Part shown: positions 24,159 through 32,521 of the stretch, piece after piece
Numbering within the stretch: position 1 is the stretch's first letter
How the letters are laid out: each line of letters starts with the position of its first letter
Source: Bacteroidales bacterium UBA3696
GTDB lineage: Bacteria > Bacteroidota > Bacteroidia > Bacteroidales > Paludibacteraceae
Assembly: GCA_002372135.1 (NCBI GenBank)
Contig: DFIN01000019.1
Location: 1-32,544, forward strand
DNA: 32,544 nt
Reading direction: 5' to 3'
Notes under the pieces: model-generated
Told to the model about the DNA's origin: nothing
Databases searched by the model: none
What the model saw: only the letters and a program-made list of their open reading frames with translations
Translations under genes and position numbers: made by a program

Positions 24159-26252
24159 ATGAAAAAACTATTAACCCTCTCGCTTATGGCTATCAGTTTT
24201 GCCGCTTGCACAAAAGACAATCCGTTGCTCACCCATCAGGACACTCCGTATGGTGTTCCCGCATTTGACAAGGTAAAAATAGAACACTACATGCCCGCCT
24301 TCCAAGCGGCTATCAAGCAGGAAGAGACAGAAATACAAGCCATTATTAACAATCCGGAAGCACCCGATTTTGAAAACACCATCGTTGCTTTAGACCGTTC
24401 CGGCTCGCTCTTGGAAAAAGTAGAGGGCGTATTTTTCAATATATTGGATGCCGACGGCAACGACCAAATGGATGCCATTGCCAACGAAGTTTCCCCCCTT
24501 CTCTCTGCCTTAAGCGACAGCATTCTGCTCAACGAGCAACTCTTTCAGCGCGTCAAAGCCGTCTATGACCAACGCAACGACTTAACCTTGACCGCCGAAC
24601 AAAAACGACTGGTGGAAGAAACATACAAACAGTTCGCACGCAATGGTGCCAATCTGCCCACCGAGAAAAAAGAACGACTCAAAGAGATCAACCGTGAATT
24701 GGCTCTGCTCAGTCTGCAATTCGGTCAGAACGTAGTGGCAGAGACGAATGCCTACCAACTCTTTATTACGGACGAAAACGAGTTAGCCGGCTTGCCCGAG
24801 AGCGCCAAGACGGCAGCAAAAGAGGAAGCCGCAGCCGCCGGACGACCTGACGCATGGCTCTTCACCCCCAAGCGCACATCCTTCACACCCGTGCTGCAAT
24901 ACTGTGAGAACAGGAACCTTCGCCGTGAATTGCTCCATGCTTATACCACTCGCGGCAATCACGACAACGACAACGACAACAAGGCCGTCATCGTTCGCAC
25001 CATGCAACTCCGCGTCGAAAAAGCACAACTGATGGGCTACACCTGCCCCGCCGACTATATCCTCTCCGACTGTATGGCGCACGACTCCAAGACGGTGGAT
25101 GCCTTCCTCCAATCGGTATGGGAACCCAGTCTGCAAGCCGCCAAAAGAGAAGCACAAGCCTTGCAAGAGATAATGAATCGCGACCTGCCCGGAGAAGAAC
25201 TACAGCCTTGGGACTGGTGGTTCTACGCCGAAAAACTGCGCCGTGAAAAATATGCGTTGGACGAAGAAGAACTGAAGCAGTACTTTGAACTTAGCAATGT
25301 GCGTCGAGGCGTATTTACGCTGGCACATAACCTCTACGGACTGAACTTCGAGCCCCTACAAGATATGCCCGTCTATAATCCCGATGTGGAAGTATTCAAG
25401 GTAACGGATGCCGATGGCTCACTGGTAGGCATTCTCTATACCGACTATTTTCCCCGTGCAGGGAAACGCCCCGGAGCTTGGATGAACAACATTGCTTCAC
25501 AATACATAGACGAAAACGGCACAGACCATCGACCCGTTATTATCAATGTGGGCAACTTTAATAAACCTACCAAAGACAATCCGTCCTTGCTGTCGATGGA
25601 CGATGTAGAAACCCTCTTCCACGAATTCGGACATGCCCTGCACGGTCTGTTGTCCAAAGCCCATTATAAAACGCTCTCCGGCACCAACACGCCGCGCGAC
25701 TTCGTGGAGATGCCCTCGCAATTCATGGAGAACTACTGCTACCACCCCGACATCATGAAAACCTATGCCTTCCACTACAAGACGGGCGAGGTAATTCCCG
25801 ACTCACTGATAGCCAAGATTAACGCGGCTGCCCAATTCAACCAAGGCTTTGTAGAAACGGAGTTACTCTCTGCGTCTATTTTGGATATGGACTACCACGA
25901 GATGACCTCCACCGAGTCGTTTGACCCCATCGCCTTTGAAGAGCAATCCATGAAGAAGATGCAGATGATTCCTCAGATTATCGTTCGCTACCGTTCCACC
26001 TATTACAACCACATTTTCACCACCGGATACGAAGCGGGATACTATAGTTATACATGGTCAGCCGTATTGGATTCGGATGCCTTTGCCGCTTTTGCTGAAA
26101 CAGGCGATATCCTCAATCCTCAGGTGGCTAAACGCTTCCGCCACCTGTTGGAACAAGGCGGAACACGCGATGCACAAGAACTGTATCTGGAGTTTAGAGG
26201 CAAACCGGCCGACCCGCAGTACCTGCTCCGCAAAAAAGGATTCATACAATAG
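24159..26252 (+). CDS. dcp: M3-family zinc peptidase (peptidyl-dipeptidase Dcp type), lipoprotein
   Basis: This 697-aa metallopeptidase has a lipoprotein signal (MKKLLTLSLMAISFAAC, lipobox FAAC with Cys17), so it is probably anchored in the envelope and faces the periplasm. The zinc site is HEFGH (H488, E489, H492) with the third ligand E517 in DFVEMPSQFMENY. The C-terminal part (FTTGYEAGYYSYTWSAVLDSDAF) holds the substrate-binding Tyr-rich segment typical of M3A enzymes. Family members cut dipeptides from peptide C-termini (Dcp) or short oligopeptides (OpdA/PrlC); Dcp is favoured by length and export signal. The last base of its stop codon is the first base of the next gene's GTG start. Confidence 0.95.
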   Translation: MKKLLTLSLMAISFAACTKDNPLLTHQDTPYGVPAFDKVKIEHYMPAFQAAIKQEETEIQAIINNPEAPDFENTIVALDRSGSLLEKVEGVFFNILDADGNDQMDAIANEVSPLLSALSDSILLNEQLFQRVKAVYDQRNDLTLTAEQKRLVEETYKQFARNGANLPTEKKERLKEINRELALLSLQFGQNVVAETNAYQLFITDENELAGLPESAKTAAKEEAAAAGRPDAWLFTPKRTSFTPVLQYCENRNLRRELLHAYTTRGNHDNDNDNKAVIVRTMQLRVEKAQLMGYTCPADYILSDCMAHDSKTVDAFLQSVWEPSLQAAKREAQALQEIMNRDLPGEELQPWDWWFYAEKLRREKYALDEEELKQYFELSNVRRGVFTLAHNLYGLNFEPLQDMPVYNPDVEVFKVTDADGSLVGILYTDYFPRAGKRPGAWMNNIASQYIDENGTDHRPVIINVGNFNKPTKDNPSLLSMDDVETLFHEFGHALHGLLSKAHYKTLSGTNTPRDFVEMPSQFMENYCYHPDIMKTYAFHYKTGEVIPDSLIAKINAAAQFNQGFVETELLSASILDMDYHEMTSTESFDPIAFEEQSMKKMQMIPQIIVRYRSTYYNHIFTTGYEAGYYSYTWSAVLDSDAFAAFAETGDILNPQVAKRFRHLLEQGGTRDAQELYLEFRGKPADPQYLLRKKGFIQ

Positions 26253-26590
26253 TGCAGTGGCTGTATGACTATATTCTGACGTGGCGGTTGCCCGTGTCGC
26301 TCCTCTTCGTAGGGCTGTCTATTCTGCCTATACGAGATGCTTATCGCAACTTGCGCATTTCTGCCACGCAGTTCGGACGGAATTTCACCGAACAGATGTT
26401 TCTAAGCACCTTGCTCTTAACCATAGCAGGCGGAGTATATCCTTATATGCTCTGCCTGCTTCCCGTCCCTCTATATCTTTTTTACCGTCGCCATATCTTA
26501 GACGCACGAAGCGTATGGGCGTGGATATTGGCAATAGCCATCTTCGCCATCTACTACCTGGTATTCAAATATTGGATACAAGCCGGCTAA
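26252..26590 (+). CDS. Small integral membrane protein, unknown function
   Basis: This 112-aa protein has roughly three hydrophobic segments (LPVSLLFVGLSIL; MFLSTLLLTIAGGVYPYMLCLLPVPLYLF; VWAWILAIAIFAIYYLVF). A basic, soluble-looking loop follows the first. The GTG start shares its G with the stop codon of the peptidase gene, so it is translationally coupled to it. No ATG is available in frame near the start. The 3' end overlaps the end of the convergent UspA-like gene by 4 bp. I recognise no family. Confidence 0.7.
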   Translation: MQWLYDYILTWRLPVSLLFVGLSILPIRDAYRNLRISATQFGRNFTEQMFLSTLLLTIAGGVYPYMLCLLPVPLYLFYRRHILDARSVWAWILAIAIFAIYYLVFKYWIQAG

Positions 26591-27150
26591 TCGCACAATG
26601 AAAACAAGTCTTCCCTCGGATTGATGAGCATCACGGGCACTTGACTGTGCATAATGGCTTTGCGTTCAGGCGGTCCAAAAAGGATATCGTCCAACCCATA
26701 GTCGCGCGAGGCGGTCAAAACAAGCAATTGGTGACCAAAATCACGCTGCCTGTCCACAGCCTCCTCAAAGAGGTGAAAACTATCTTTTCGCGCCTCCAAT
26801 ATTTCATAGGTAACAGCATCCCCTGTACGCTCACGCACCGCCTCAATGTGCGATATGATTTTACCCATATTGATACGGGCATGCGAACCGTAATCATGAG
26901 CCGGTAACAAGAGCAAACGGGCTCCCGTCTTACGAGCCAAATAGGTGCATATCTCCGCCTTATAAACTTCTTCCTCCAACATCGTTATCGGTACCAATAT
27001 GCGTTTGAGTACCGTTATTTCGCGCATCGTCGGAGTGATAAACACATACGGACGACGCTCCTCGCGGCAAGCCGTCAGATGCTGCTGCAACACGCGACGC
27101 CTATTCTCACAATGAATACAGCAGATATCTTCGTTATTGTCCCAAATCAT
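26587..27150 (-). CDS. UspA-like (universal stress protein fold) protein
   Basis: This 187-aa protein has a UspA-like alpha/beta domain from about residue 42: RILVPITMLEEEV as the first strand, KAEICTYLARKTGARLLLLPA as helix and second strand, and at the end QLLVLTASRDYG then IMHSQVPVMLINPRED, the usual last strand. The G-x2-G-x9-G-S/T ATP loop is not clearly present, so nucleotide binding is doubtful. The first ~41 residues are extra and contain ICCIHCENRRR. The ATG at 27150 overlaps the engB stop by 17 bp; a later ATG at 27027 would remove the extension. It is the last gene of the minus-strand cluster. The role is inferred from fold only. Confidence 0.65.
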   Translation of the reverse strand: MIWDNNEDICCIHCENRRRVLQQHLTACREERRPYVFITPTMREITVLKRILVPITMLEEEVYKAEICTYLARKTGARLLLLPAHDYGSHARINMGKIISHIEAVRERTGDAVTYEILEARKDSFHLFEEAVDRQRDFGHQLLVLTASRDYGLDDILFGPPERKAIMHSQVPVMLINPREDLFSLCD

Positions 27151-27751
27151 GGTTCAACTGTTCTATATAAGTCAATAACTCGTCGCGGCCTTGCCCCGTC
27201 TGCGACGATGTACAAAAAATAGGCGGCAACTCTTCCCACGTATCCAGTAGTTTTTGCTTATATACGGCTATGTTTTCCGCCAACCTGCCGCGTCCTACCT
27301 TATCCGCCTTCGTAAACACCAACGAAAAAGGCACTTCATTCTCGCCCAACCATTGAATAAATTCCAAGTCAATACATTGCGGCTCCAATCGGCTGTCTAT
27401 CAACACAAACAGGCTCACCAACTGCTGACGCATCAGGCAATACCGTTCTATCATCCTACGCAAGTTTTCCCGTTCTGCCTGTCCGGTACGCGCAAATCCG
27501 TACCCGGGCAAATCCACCAAATGCCACTGTCCCGCTTGAGACCTATCCGCCTCTGACGTAACTAAGAAATGGTTAATCAATAGCGTTTTGCCGGGTTTTT
27601 GGCTGGTTTTGGCAAGATGCGGATCCCTGCACAACATATTGATAAGCGATGACTTGCCCACATTGCTTCGACCAATAAAAGCATATTCGGGCAGCCCGCT
27701 TTTCGGACAAGCAGTTACATCCGGCGACGAAATAACAAAAGAAGCGGTCAT
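27134..27751 (-). CDS. engB: Ribosome-biogenesis GTPase EngB/YsxC
   Basis: This 205-aa TRAFAC GTPase is needed for late assembly of the large ribosomal subunit. The motifs are G1 GRSNVGKSS, G2 region PGKTLLINHF, G3 VDLPGYGFA, G4 TKADK and G5 TSSQTGQG, with the EngB-typical PGKT and YGFA sequences. The longest frame starts with TTG at 27772; the ATG at 27751 (MTASFVIS) gives a normal family N-terminus and leaves a 14-bp gap after the preceding gene. The 3' end overlaps the UspA-like gene by 17 bp. Confidence 0.95.
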   Translation of the reverse strand: MTASFVISSPDVTACPKSGLPEYAFIGRSNVGKSSLINMLCRDPHLAKTSQKPGKTLLINHFLVTSEADRSQAGQWHLVDLPGYGFARTGQAERENLRRMIERYCLMRQQLVSLFVLIDSRLEPQCIDLEFIQWLGENEVPFSLVFTKADKVGRGRLAENIAVYKQKLLDTWEELPPIFCTSSQTGQGRDELLTYIEQLNHDLGQ

Positions 27752-27765
27752 ATCTTGTATCGTAT

Positions 27766-28677
27766 TTACCAATTAAACGTTGCCACCACCGGCAAATGGT
27801 CCGAGCCGGTGGTCTGATCTACATAGCATTCTGTAGCATGGAGACAAGGCGAATGAAGTATATAATCAATACGAATTCCCCAGCCGCGTTTATACAACGT
27901 ATTCCCTAATCTGCCATTGGAAGAAGCAAGAAACGCATCCCTCAACCCGCATCCTCTAAACCAACCACTTGGCATTAACCCGCGCACCGTCAGATAGGTA
28001 GTTGACAACGGAATAGCATTAAAATCTCCCACCACCAATACCGGATAAGGCGAAGCGCAAACCGTGTCTCTCACGATGCACGCCTGCTGCAGCCGAGTGC
28101 GATTGGACAAACGCATCCGACCGCGCAACACCGTATCTTGCTCAAAAGGATGTTTCAAGAGCGAGTCCATATCATTTCCCGTCAATCGATAGGATTCCAG
28201 ATGGTTGGTTATCAAGCGAAGTGTATCACCCTCTACAATCACATCGCAACAACTGGATATATTCCCGCGCGACGGATAACGAATCGTATGCTTATTCACC
28301 AAAGGATAACGAGAAAAAACGACATTGCCGTATTGACGTCGATGGTTATATACCTTAAAATCAAAATAGGTATAGGGATATCGGCTCAATGCCTGACGCA
28401 ACTCGGGCAGAGTAAGCCATTTGCTGTTCTTACTTACCTCCACTTCCTGCAAGCACAACACATCGGCATCCACCTCACGCAAGTACCGAATCACTTCGTT
28501 CTTCTCTGTTTTCTTTCCTCCCCCCATCTGATGCGTATTGTACGTTACCACCGTCAGCCGATGCGACACATCGTCAGAAGGAGAGGAATAGAGAAAACGA
28601 TGCGATACGAGCAGCAACAGGATGACAACTACCACCAAGCACAGCACAACTACTATGATACGCAACGCACGTTTCAT
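27766..28677 (-). CDS. Endonuclease/exonuclease/phosphatase (EEP) family protein, membrane-anchored
   Basis: This 303-aa protein has an N-terminal membrane helix (residues ~5-27, LRIIVVVLCLVVVVILLLLV) and an EEP domain. Visible active-site motifs are VTYNTHQ, CLQEVEV (metal-binding Glu), VVGDFNAIP, DYILHS and the C-terminal SDHLPVVATF. Such Mg2+-dependent enzymes cut phosphodiesters or phosphomonoesters (DNases, lipid phosphatases, sphingomyelinases). The anchor places the domain outside the cytoplasm, so a nucleic acid or lipid substrate in the envelope is more likely than a chromosomal repair role. The start forms an ATGA overlap with the porX stop. Confidence 0.88.
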   Translation of the reverse strand: MKRALRIIVVVLCLVVVVILLLLVSHRFLYSSPSDDVSHRLTVVTYNTHQMGGGKKTEKNEVIRYLREVDADVLCLQEVEVSKNSKWLTLPELRQALSRYPYTYFDFKVYNHRRQYGNVVFSRYPLVNKHTIRYPSRGNISSCCDVIVEGDTLRLITNHLESYRLTGNDMDSLLKHPFEQDTVLRGRMRLSNRTRLQQACIVRDTVCASPYPVLVVGDFNAIPLSTTYLTVRGLMPSGWFRGCGLRDAFLASSNGRLGNTLYKRGWGIRIDYILHSPCLHATECYVDQTTGSDHLPVVATFNW

Positions 28678-30221
28678 TTGGGCGACAGCGTAACTAACGG
28701 AATGAGCATCTCTTCCATGGATATACCGCCATGCTGAAAGGTGTTCCGATAAATCTGCGCATAGTAATTAAAGTTATTCGGATAGCCGAAAAAGTCATTT
28801 CCGGTAGCAAAAACATAGCTGGTACTGACATTGGGACAAGGCAACCCGACCTGCAAAGGACGCGTTATTTCAAACACATTCTTACTCTGACATTGCAGGG
28901 CTTTTCCCTCCTTATAACGCAGGTTGGTGTTCGTATTTCTATCCCCTACAATCTGGACGGCATTGGACACACGCACCGTGCCATGATCCGTAGTCAGAAC
29001 CACCTTATAACCCAGTTGAGCAATACGCTCCAAGAATTGCCGTGTAGGCGAATGTTGAAACCAAGACAAAGTTAGACTGCGGTAGGCCCCCTCGTTATTG
29101 ATTAACTCACGCATCATCTTTGAATCCGTTCGCGAGTGGGAGAGCATATCTATGAAGTTAATGACCGCCACATTCAAAGGAGTTTGCAAGCCCTTCAATT
29201 GTCGAGTAATCTTCTCGCAAAAATCGCTCTCGTTGATCTTGTAATAGGTAAACGGATAACGCTTCCTAAATCTGTCCAACTGATGCTGCAACAAGTCCTT
29301 TTCGTTGATATTCTTACCCTCTTCATCTTCCTCCGATATCCATAAGTCAGGGCGCATCTGCCTGATTTGTTCAGGCATCAAGCCGGAAAAGATCGCATTG
29401 CGGGCATACTGAGTAGCAGTAGGTAAGATGGAACAGTAGATTTGCTCTTCGTCCACCTGATAGTACTCGCCCAAAAGAGGTTGAATGGTTTTCCACTGGT
29501 CATAACGGAAGTTGTCAATCACCACCACAAACACTTTTTCTCCCTTATCCAGCAGCGGGAAGACCTTGCGCTTAAACACATCGGGGGACATCATCGGAGC
29601 ATCACCTCCACTAAACCAACTCTCGTAGTTCTTGATGATCCACTTGGCCCATGCCGTATTCGCTTCCTCTTTCTGCTGGCTCAGCATCTCGCGCATGGAT
29701 GACTGCACGTCCTGCAACTGCAATTCCCATCGGCAGAGAGACCGATAAATAGCCCCAAACTCTTCAAACGTGCGAGCCGTGGAAATCATATAACTCAAAT
29801 CCGAAAATTCCTCACGATAGGTTTTATTTGTTTCTGCTTCAACGTACTGCCGACTCTGGATGTGTTTTTTCAGACACAGCAAAATTTGGTTGGGATTAAC
29901 GGGCTTTATCAAGTAGTCGGCTATTTGCTTGCCGATTGCCTGCTCCATGATATTCTCTTCCTCACTCTTTGTAATCATCACGATAGGCACCTCCGGCCGA
30001 ATACGCTTCATTTCCTGCAACGTCTCAATTCCGCTCAGACCGGGCATCTGTTCGTCTAAAAAAACGATATCAAACAGCTGAGTCTCAAACACGTCTAACG
30101 CATCCTGACCGCTACACACAGGCGTTACTTCATAACCTTTCTCCCGAAGAAAAAGTATATAGGGCTGCAACAAGTTGATTTCATCGTCAGCCCATAGAAT
30201 TTGCTTCATCGTTGATTCCAT
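28674..30221 (-). CDS. porX: PorX-type response regulator with alkaline-phosphatase-superfamily output domain
   Basis: This 515-aa protein has an N-terminal receiver domain (about 1-125): acidic pair D12-D13, phospho-acceptor D56 in FLDEQMPG, conserved K106 in YLIKP. A helical linker follows, then a PglZ/alkaline-phosphatase-like domain with VVVIDNFRYDQW (D236), ILPTATQYARNAIFSG (candidate nucleophile T268 or T270), DMLSHSR and TTDHG. This architecture is that of PorX, which with the PorY kinase controls T9SS gene expression in Porphyromonas gingivalis; its output domain is reported to cleave cyclic or linear oligonucleotides. No PorY or T9SS structural gene is in the window. The first ATG (30221) has GGAGGA close upstream; an ATG four codons later (30209) would give a more usual receiver N-terminus. 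It overlaps the rluD end by 35 bp. Confidence 0.92.
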   Translation of the reverse strand: MESTMKQILWADDEINLLQPYILFLREKGYEVTPVCSGQDALDVFETQLFDIVFLDEQMPGLSGIETLQEMKRIRPEVPIVMITKSEEENIMEQAIGKQIADYLIKPVNPNQILLCLKKHIQSRQYVEAETNKTYREEFSDLSYMISTARTFEEFGAIYRSLCRWELQLQDVQSSMREMLSQQKEEANTAWAKWIIKNYESWFSGGDAPMMSPDVFKRKVFPLLDKGEKVFVVVIDNFRYDQWKTIQPLLGEYYQVDEEQIYCSILPTATQYARNAIFSGLMPEQIRQMRPDLWISEEDEEGKNINEKDLLQHQLDRFRKRYPFTYYKINESDFCEKITRQLKGLQTPLNVAVINFIDMLSHSRTDSKMMRELINNEGAYRSLTLSWFQHSPTRQFLERIAQLGYKVVLTTDHGTVRVSNAVQIVGDRNTNTNLRYKEGKALQCQSKNVFEITRPLQVGLPCPNVSTSYVFATGNDFFGYPNNFNYYAQIYRNTFQHGGISMEEMLIPLVTLSPK

Positions 30222-31236
30222 AGTTCCTCCATTTGGTCAATAATTGATTCATATCTTCGGGCAATTCGCTATCAAAAAACAGATCCTCTCCCGTTCGCGG
30301 ATGCTTAAATCCGAGTGTTTTGGCATGCAATGCCTGACGTGGACACAGCGAAAAACAATTGCGAATATACTGCTTGTATTTCTGCGTAGGCAGTCCTTTC
30401 AACACTTCCATACCCCCGTATTTCTCGTCTCCGAAAAGCGGATGCCCGATACTTTGCATGTGAACGCGTATTTGGTGGGTTCGCCCCGTTTCCAATCTGC
30501 ATTCCACTAAAGTTACATACGGGAAACGTTCGACTACCTTCCAATGCGTTATCGCTTCCTTTGCCTCGGGATTATCGTCAAGGGAATAGATACGATAACT
30601 CGTTCTGTCGCGCGTATCACGAGCTAATGCTCCAACAATCGTACCAAACGGCTCGCGGAAGGTTCCCCATACAAGAGCATAGTAGGTGCGCAAAGTAGTA
30701 TGGTGGAAGAATTGGTCGCCCAGAATGGTCTTTGCTTCAGGCGTTTTGGCGATAAGCAACAGACCCGAAGTATCCTTATCTATACGGTGAACCAACCCTA
30801 TGTTCGGATTATTCATATCCAACCCGTCGCCCGTCTGCTGAAAATGGTAGGCTAAAGCATGCAAAAGAGTGTGTTCGTAATTTCCGTGACCGGGATGCAC
30901 CACCAAACCTGCCTGCTTGTTGACCACCAATACATCTGCGTCCTCATAAACGATTTGAAGCGGTATCGGCTCCGGTGTAATCGTAAAATCATGCGGCTCG
31001 TGATCAAGCAGCACCTGAATCACATCCTGCGGCTTCACCTTGTAGTTACTGCTAACCGCCTTACCGTTTACCCATATATGTCCGGCATCAGCAGCCGCCT
31101 GAATACGATTACGCGACGTACCCGCCATGTGTTCACTCAGGTACTTGTCCACACGCAACGGTGCCTGCCCCTTATCCACATCCAAGCGCAAGCGTTCCCA
31201 CAACTGCTCGTCCACCATCGAAGTTTGCGTTTCCAT
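30187..31236 (-). CDS. rluD: RluA/RluD-family 23S rRNA pseudouridine synthase
   Basis: This 349-aa enzyme has an S4 RNA-binding domain (about 27-85, LRVDKYLSEHMAGTSRNRIQ and IWVNGKAV) and the RluA-family catalytic domain. The catalytic motif is HRIDKDTSG with the nucleophile Asp153. It also has the family segments VVNKQAGLVVHPGHG and LETGRTHQIRVHMQSIGHPLFGD. It converts uridines to pseudouridine in 23S rRNA, probably in helix 69 if it is a true RluD, which I infer from the S4 domain and length. It starts 2 bp after the PASTA gene's stop and overlaps porX. Confidence 0.95.
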   Translation of the reverse strand: METQTSMVDEQLWERLRLDVDKGQAPLRVDKYLSEHMAGTSRNRIQAAADAGHIWVNGKAVSSNYKVKPQDVIQVLLDHEPHDFTITPEPIPLQIVYEDADVLVVNKQAGLVVHPGHGNYEHTLLHALAYHFQQTGDGLDMNNPNIGLVHRIDKDTSGLLLIAKTPEAKTILGDQFFHHTTLRTYYALVWGTFREPFGTIVGALARDTRDRTSYRIYSLDDNPEAKEAITHWKVVERFPYVTLVECRLETGRTHQIRVHMQSIGHPLFGDEKYGGMEVLKGLPTQKYKQYIRNCFSLCPRQALHAKTLGFKHPRTGEDLFFDSELPEDMNQLLTKWRNYGINDEANSMG

Positions 31237-31238
31237 GC

Positions 31239-32087
31239 TTAAAAGAATTCTTCTTCCGTATCGTCTCCCGTGCTCACTGTGGCCGCTTTTTCCACATTGG
31301 TGGACAAACGGATATTCACCGTTTTTCCTTCTTGCAGTTTGCTGCCCGCTGCAGGCTCCTGTTGATATACGACATACTGATTGAGCGTTTCCTCGGTAGG
31401 TTCTTCATCATACGTATATACCCCCATGGTCAAATGGGAAGCGAGCAATAAGGACCGTGCATCTTGCAAATGCAGTCCCCGCAATTCGGGTACCACCACC
31501 TGCTCCGTACCTAATCCCTGACCTACTACCAACAGGACGGCTGTTCCTTCCGTCAGTAATGTGCCCGCCTCTATGCTCACCGAGTCCAAACTACGAACAT
31601 CCAACACCAAATCTCGGTATGCCGAAGGCTCATACACCACACCTGCCGACTGAAGTCCGATCTGCCGCAAAGTGCTCTCTGCCTGGCGGTAACTCACATC
31701 AATGAGTTGTGGCAAGGCCACCTGCCTACGCTGGCGCGCATTCATCACCACATACACTGTCCGACCGCGTTTAGCATGACTGACAGGCACAGGCGACTGC
31801 TCCACAATAGTACCTAACGGCACCTTATTGGAATAGGTTGAGTCTATCACCTCCAACTTCAAATGACTTCCTTCCAACAAGATAGATGCCTCTTCATACG
31901 TCAAGCCGGTTACCTGCGGCACCTCAACCTCCACCCCATGCTCCGTATATTGCTTGAGCCATAAGCGCAAACCTATCAACAACGCTATCCCGACCCCAAC
32001 GGCTATACAAAGGTTAATGAGCACCACCTTCCAAACAGGCATACAGCCCTGATTTTTCTTACTTTGAACCCCCTGTTTTGCTACCAT
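31239..32087 (-). CDS. Membrane-anchored PASTA-domain protein
   Basis: This 282-aa protein has a short basic cytoplasmic N-terminus, one membrane helix (about 20-44, VVLINLCIAVGVGIALLIGL) and three PASTA domains outside: about 53-118 (VEVPQVTGLTYEEA to VYVVMNAR), 119-195 (VALPQLIDVSYRQAE to LLVVGQG) and 197-265 (VVVPELRGLHLQDAR to NIRLST). PASTA domains bind peptidoglycan fragments in Ser/Thr kinases and PBPs. Here there is no kinase or transpeptidase domain, as in other Bacteroidetes PASTA-only proteins. A role in sensing or holding the cell wall is inferred. It is the first gene of the minus-strand cluster. Confidence 0.92.
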   Translation of the reverse strand: MVAKQGVQSKKNQGCMPVWKVVLINLCIAVGVGIALLIGLRLWLKQYTEHGVEVEVPQVTGLTYEEASILLEGSHLKLEVIDSTYSNKVPLGTIVEQSPVPVSHAKRGRTVYVVMNARQRRQVALPQLIDVSYRQAESTLRQIGLQSAGVVYEPSAYRDLVLDVRSLDSVSIEAGTLLTEGTAVLLVVGQGLGTEQVVVPELRGLHLQDARSLLLASHLTMGVYTYDEEPTEETLNQYVVYQQEPAAGSKLQEGKTVNIRLSTNVEKAATVSTGDDTEEEFF

Positions 32088-32135
32088 ATTGCTCTTTTTT
32101 TGTCAAGTTTAGTTATAATTCCTTGAATTTTTGGG

Positions 32136-32143
32136 CAAAATTA
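32136..32143 (-). promoter_or_regulatory. Probable -7 element for the PASTA-rluD-porX cluster
   Basis: TAATTTTG on the minus strand fits TAnnTTTG, 48 nt before the PASTA start codon. No good TTG lies at the usual -33 distance, so support is partial. Confidence 0.5.
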
Positions 32144-32152
32144 TATATTTTT

Positions 32153-32184
32153 TTTGTACACCATAAAAAAACAACTTACTTTTG
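32153..32184 (+). promoter_or_regulatory. Promoter of the small lipoprotein gene
   Basis: TTTG (32153-32156), 20-nt spacer and TACTTTTG (32177-32184) match the consensus exactly. The leader would be about 58 nt, A-rich before the start codon (ACTTAAATAACAAAATT), as is typical of highly expressed Bacteroidetes genes. Confidence 0.82.
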
Positions 32185-32248
32185 CGCGTTTTTTAAGCAG
32201 ATACTTGGAAAACATCATAATTAACAAAACAACTTAAATAACAAAATT

Positions 32249-32464
32249 ATGAAAAAATTGTTATTCGTTGCAGCTATCGCAATGTGCGTTATGAGCTGCG
32301 GTAAGAAAGCTGAGAACACCGAATGCCAACAAGAAGCTCCCGCTCAAGAGCAAGTAGCTGCTCCCGCAGAGGAAGAGGCTGTTGTTGAAGAGAACAATGT
32401 TGAGAACGCTGTTGAGGAAGTTTCCGAAGCAGTTGAGGCTGTTCAAGAGGCTGTTGCTCAATAA
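32249..32464 (+). CDS. Small acidic Ala/Glu-rich lipoprotein
   Basis: This 71-aa precursor has a lipoprotein signal MKKLLFVAAIAMCVMSC (lipobox VMSC, Cys17) followed by GKKAENTECQQ. The mature part of about 54 residues is made almost only of Glu, Ala, Val, Gln and Asn, with repeats of the form EEAVVEE and EAVEAVQEAV that suggest an amphipathic coiled coil. Exact promoter, A-rich leader and a downstream hairpin suggest an abundant single-gene transcript. By analogy with Lpp it might be a structural envelope lipoprotein, but no sequence motif proves this. Confidence 0.85.
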   Translation: MKKLLFVAAIAMCVMSCGKKAENTECQQEAPAQEQVAAPAEEEAVVEENNVENAVEEVSEAVEAVQEAVAQ

Positions 32465-32485
32465 TTCTTATTGAACGCACCCCAT

Positions 32486-32519
32486 AAAGAAGTGATTGTC
32501 TTTCAGGCAATCCTTCTTT
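32486..32519 (+). terminator. Probable terminator hairpin between lipoprotein and tRNA-Ser
   Basis: AAAGAAG (32486-32492) pairs with CTTCTTT (32513-32519), and GATTG (32494-32498) with CAATC (32508-32512), with one bulged T and a 9-nt loop. The T-rich arm is in the stem and no separate T-tract follows. Confidence 0.55.
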
Positions 32520-32521
32520 AA

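Noticed and set aside
28138..28737. 199-aa plus-strand ORF opposite the EEP gene
   Set aside because: Antisense of a gene with intact catalytic motifs; no independent support.
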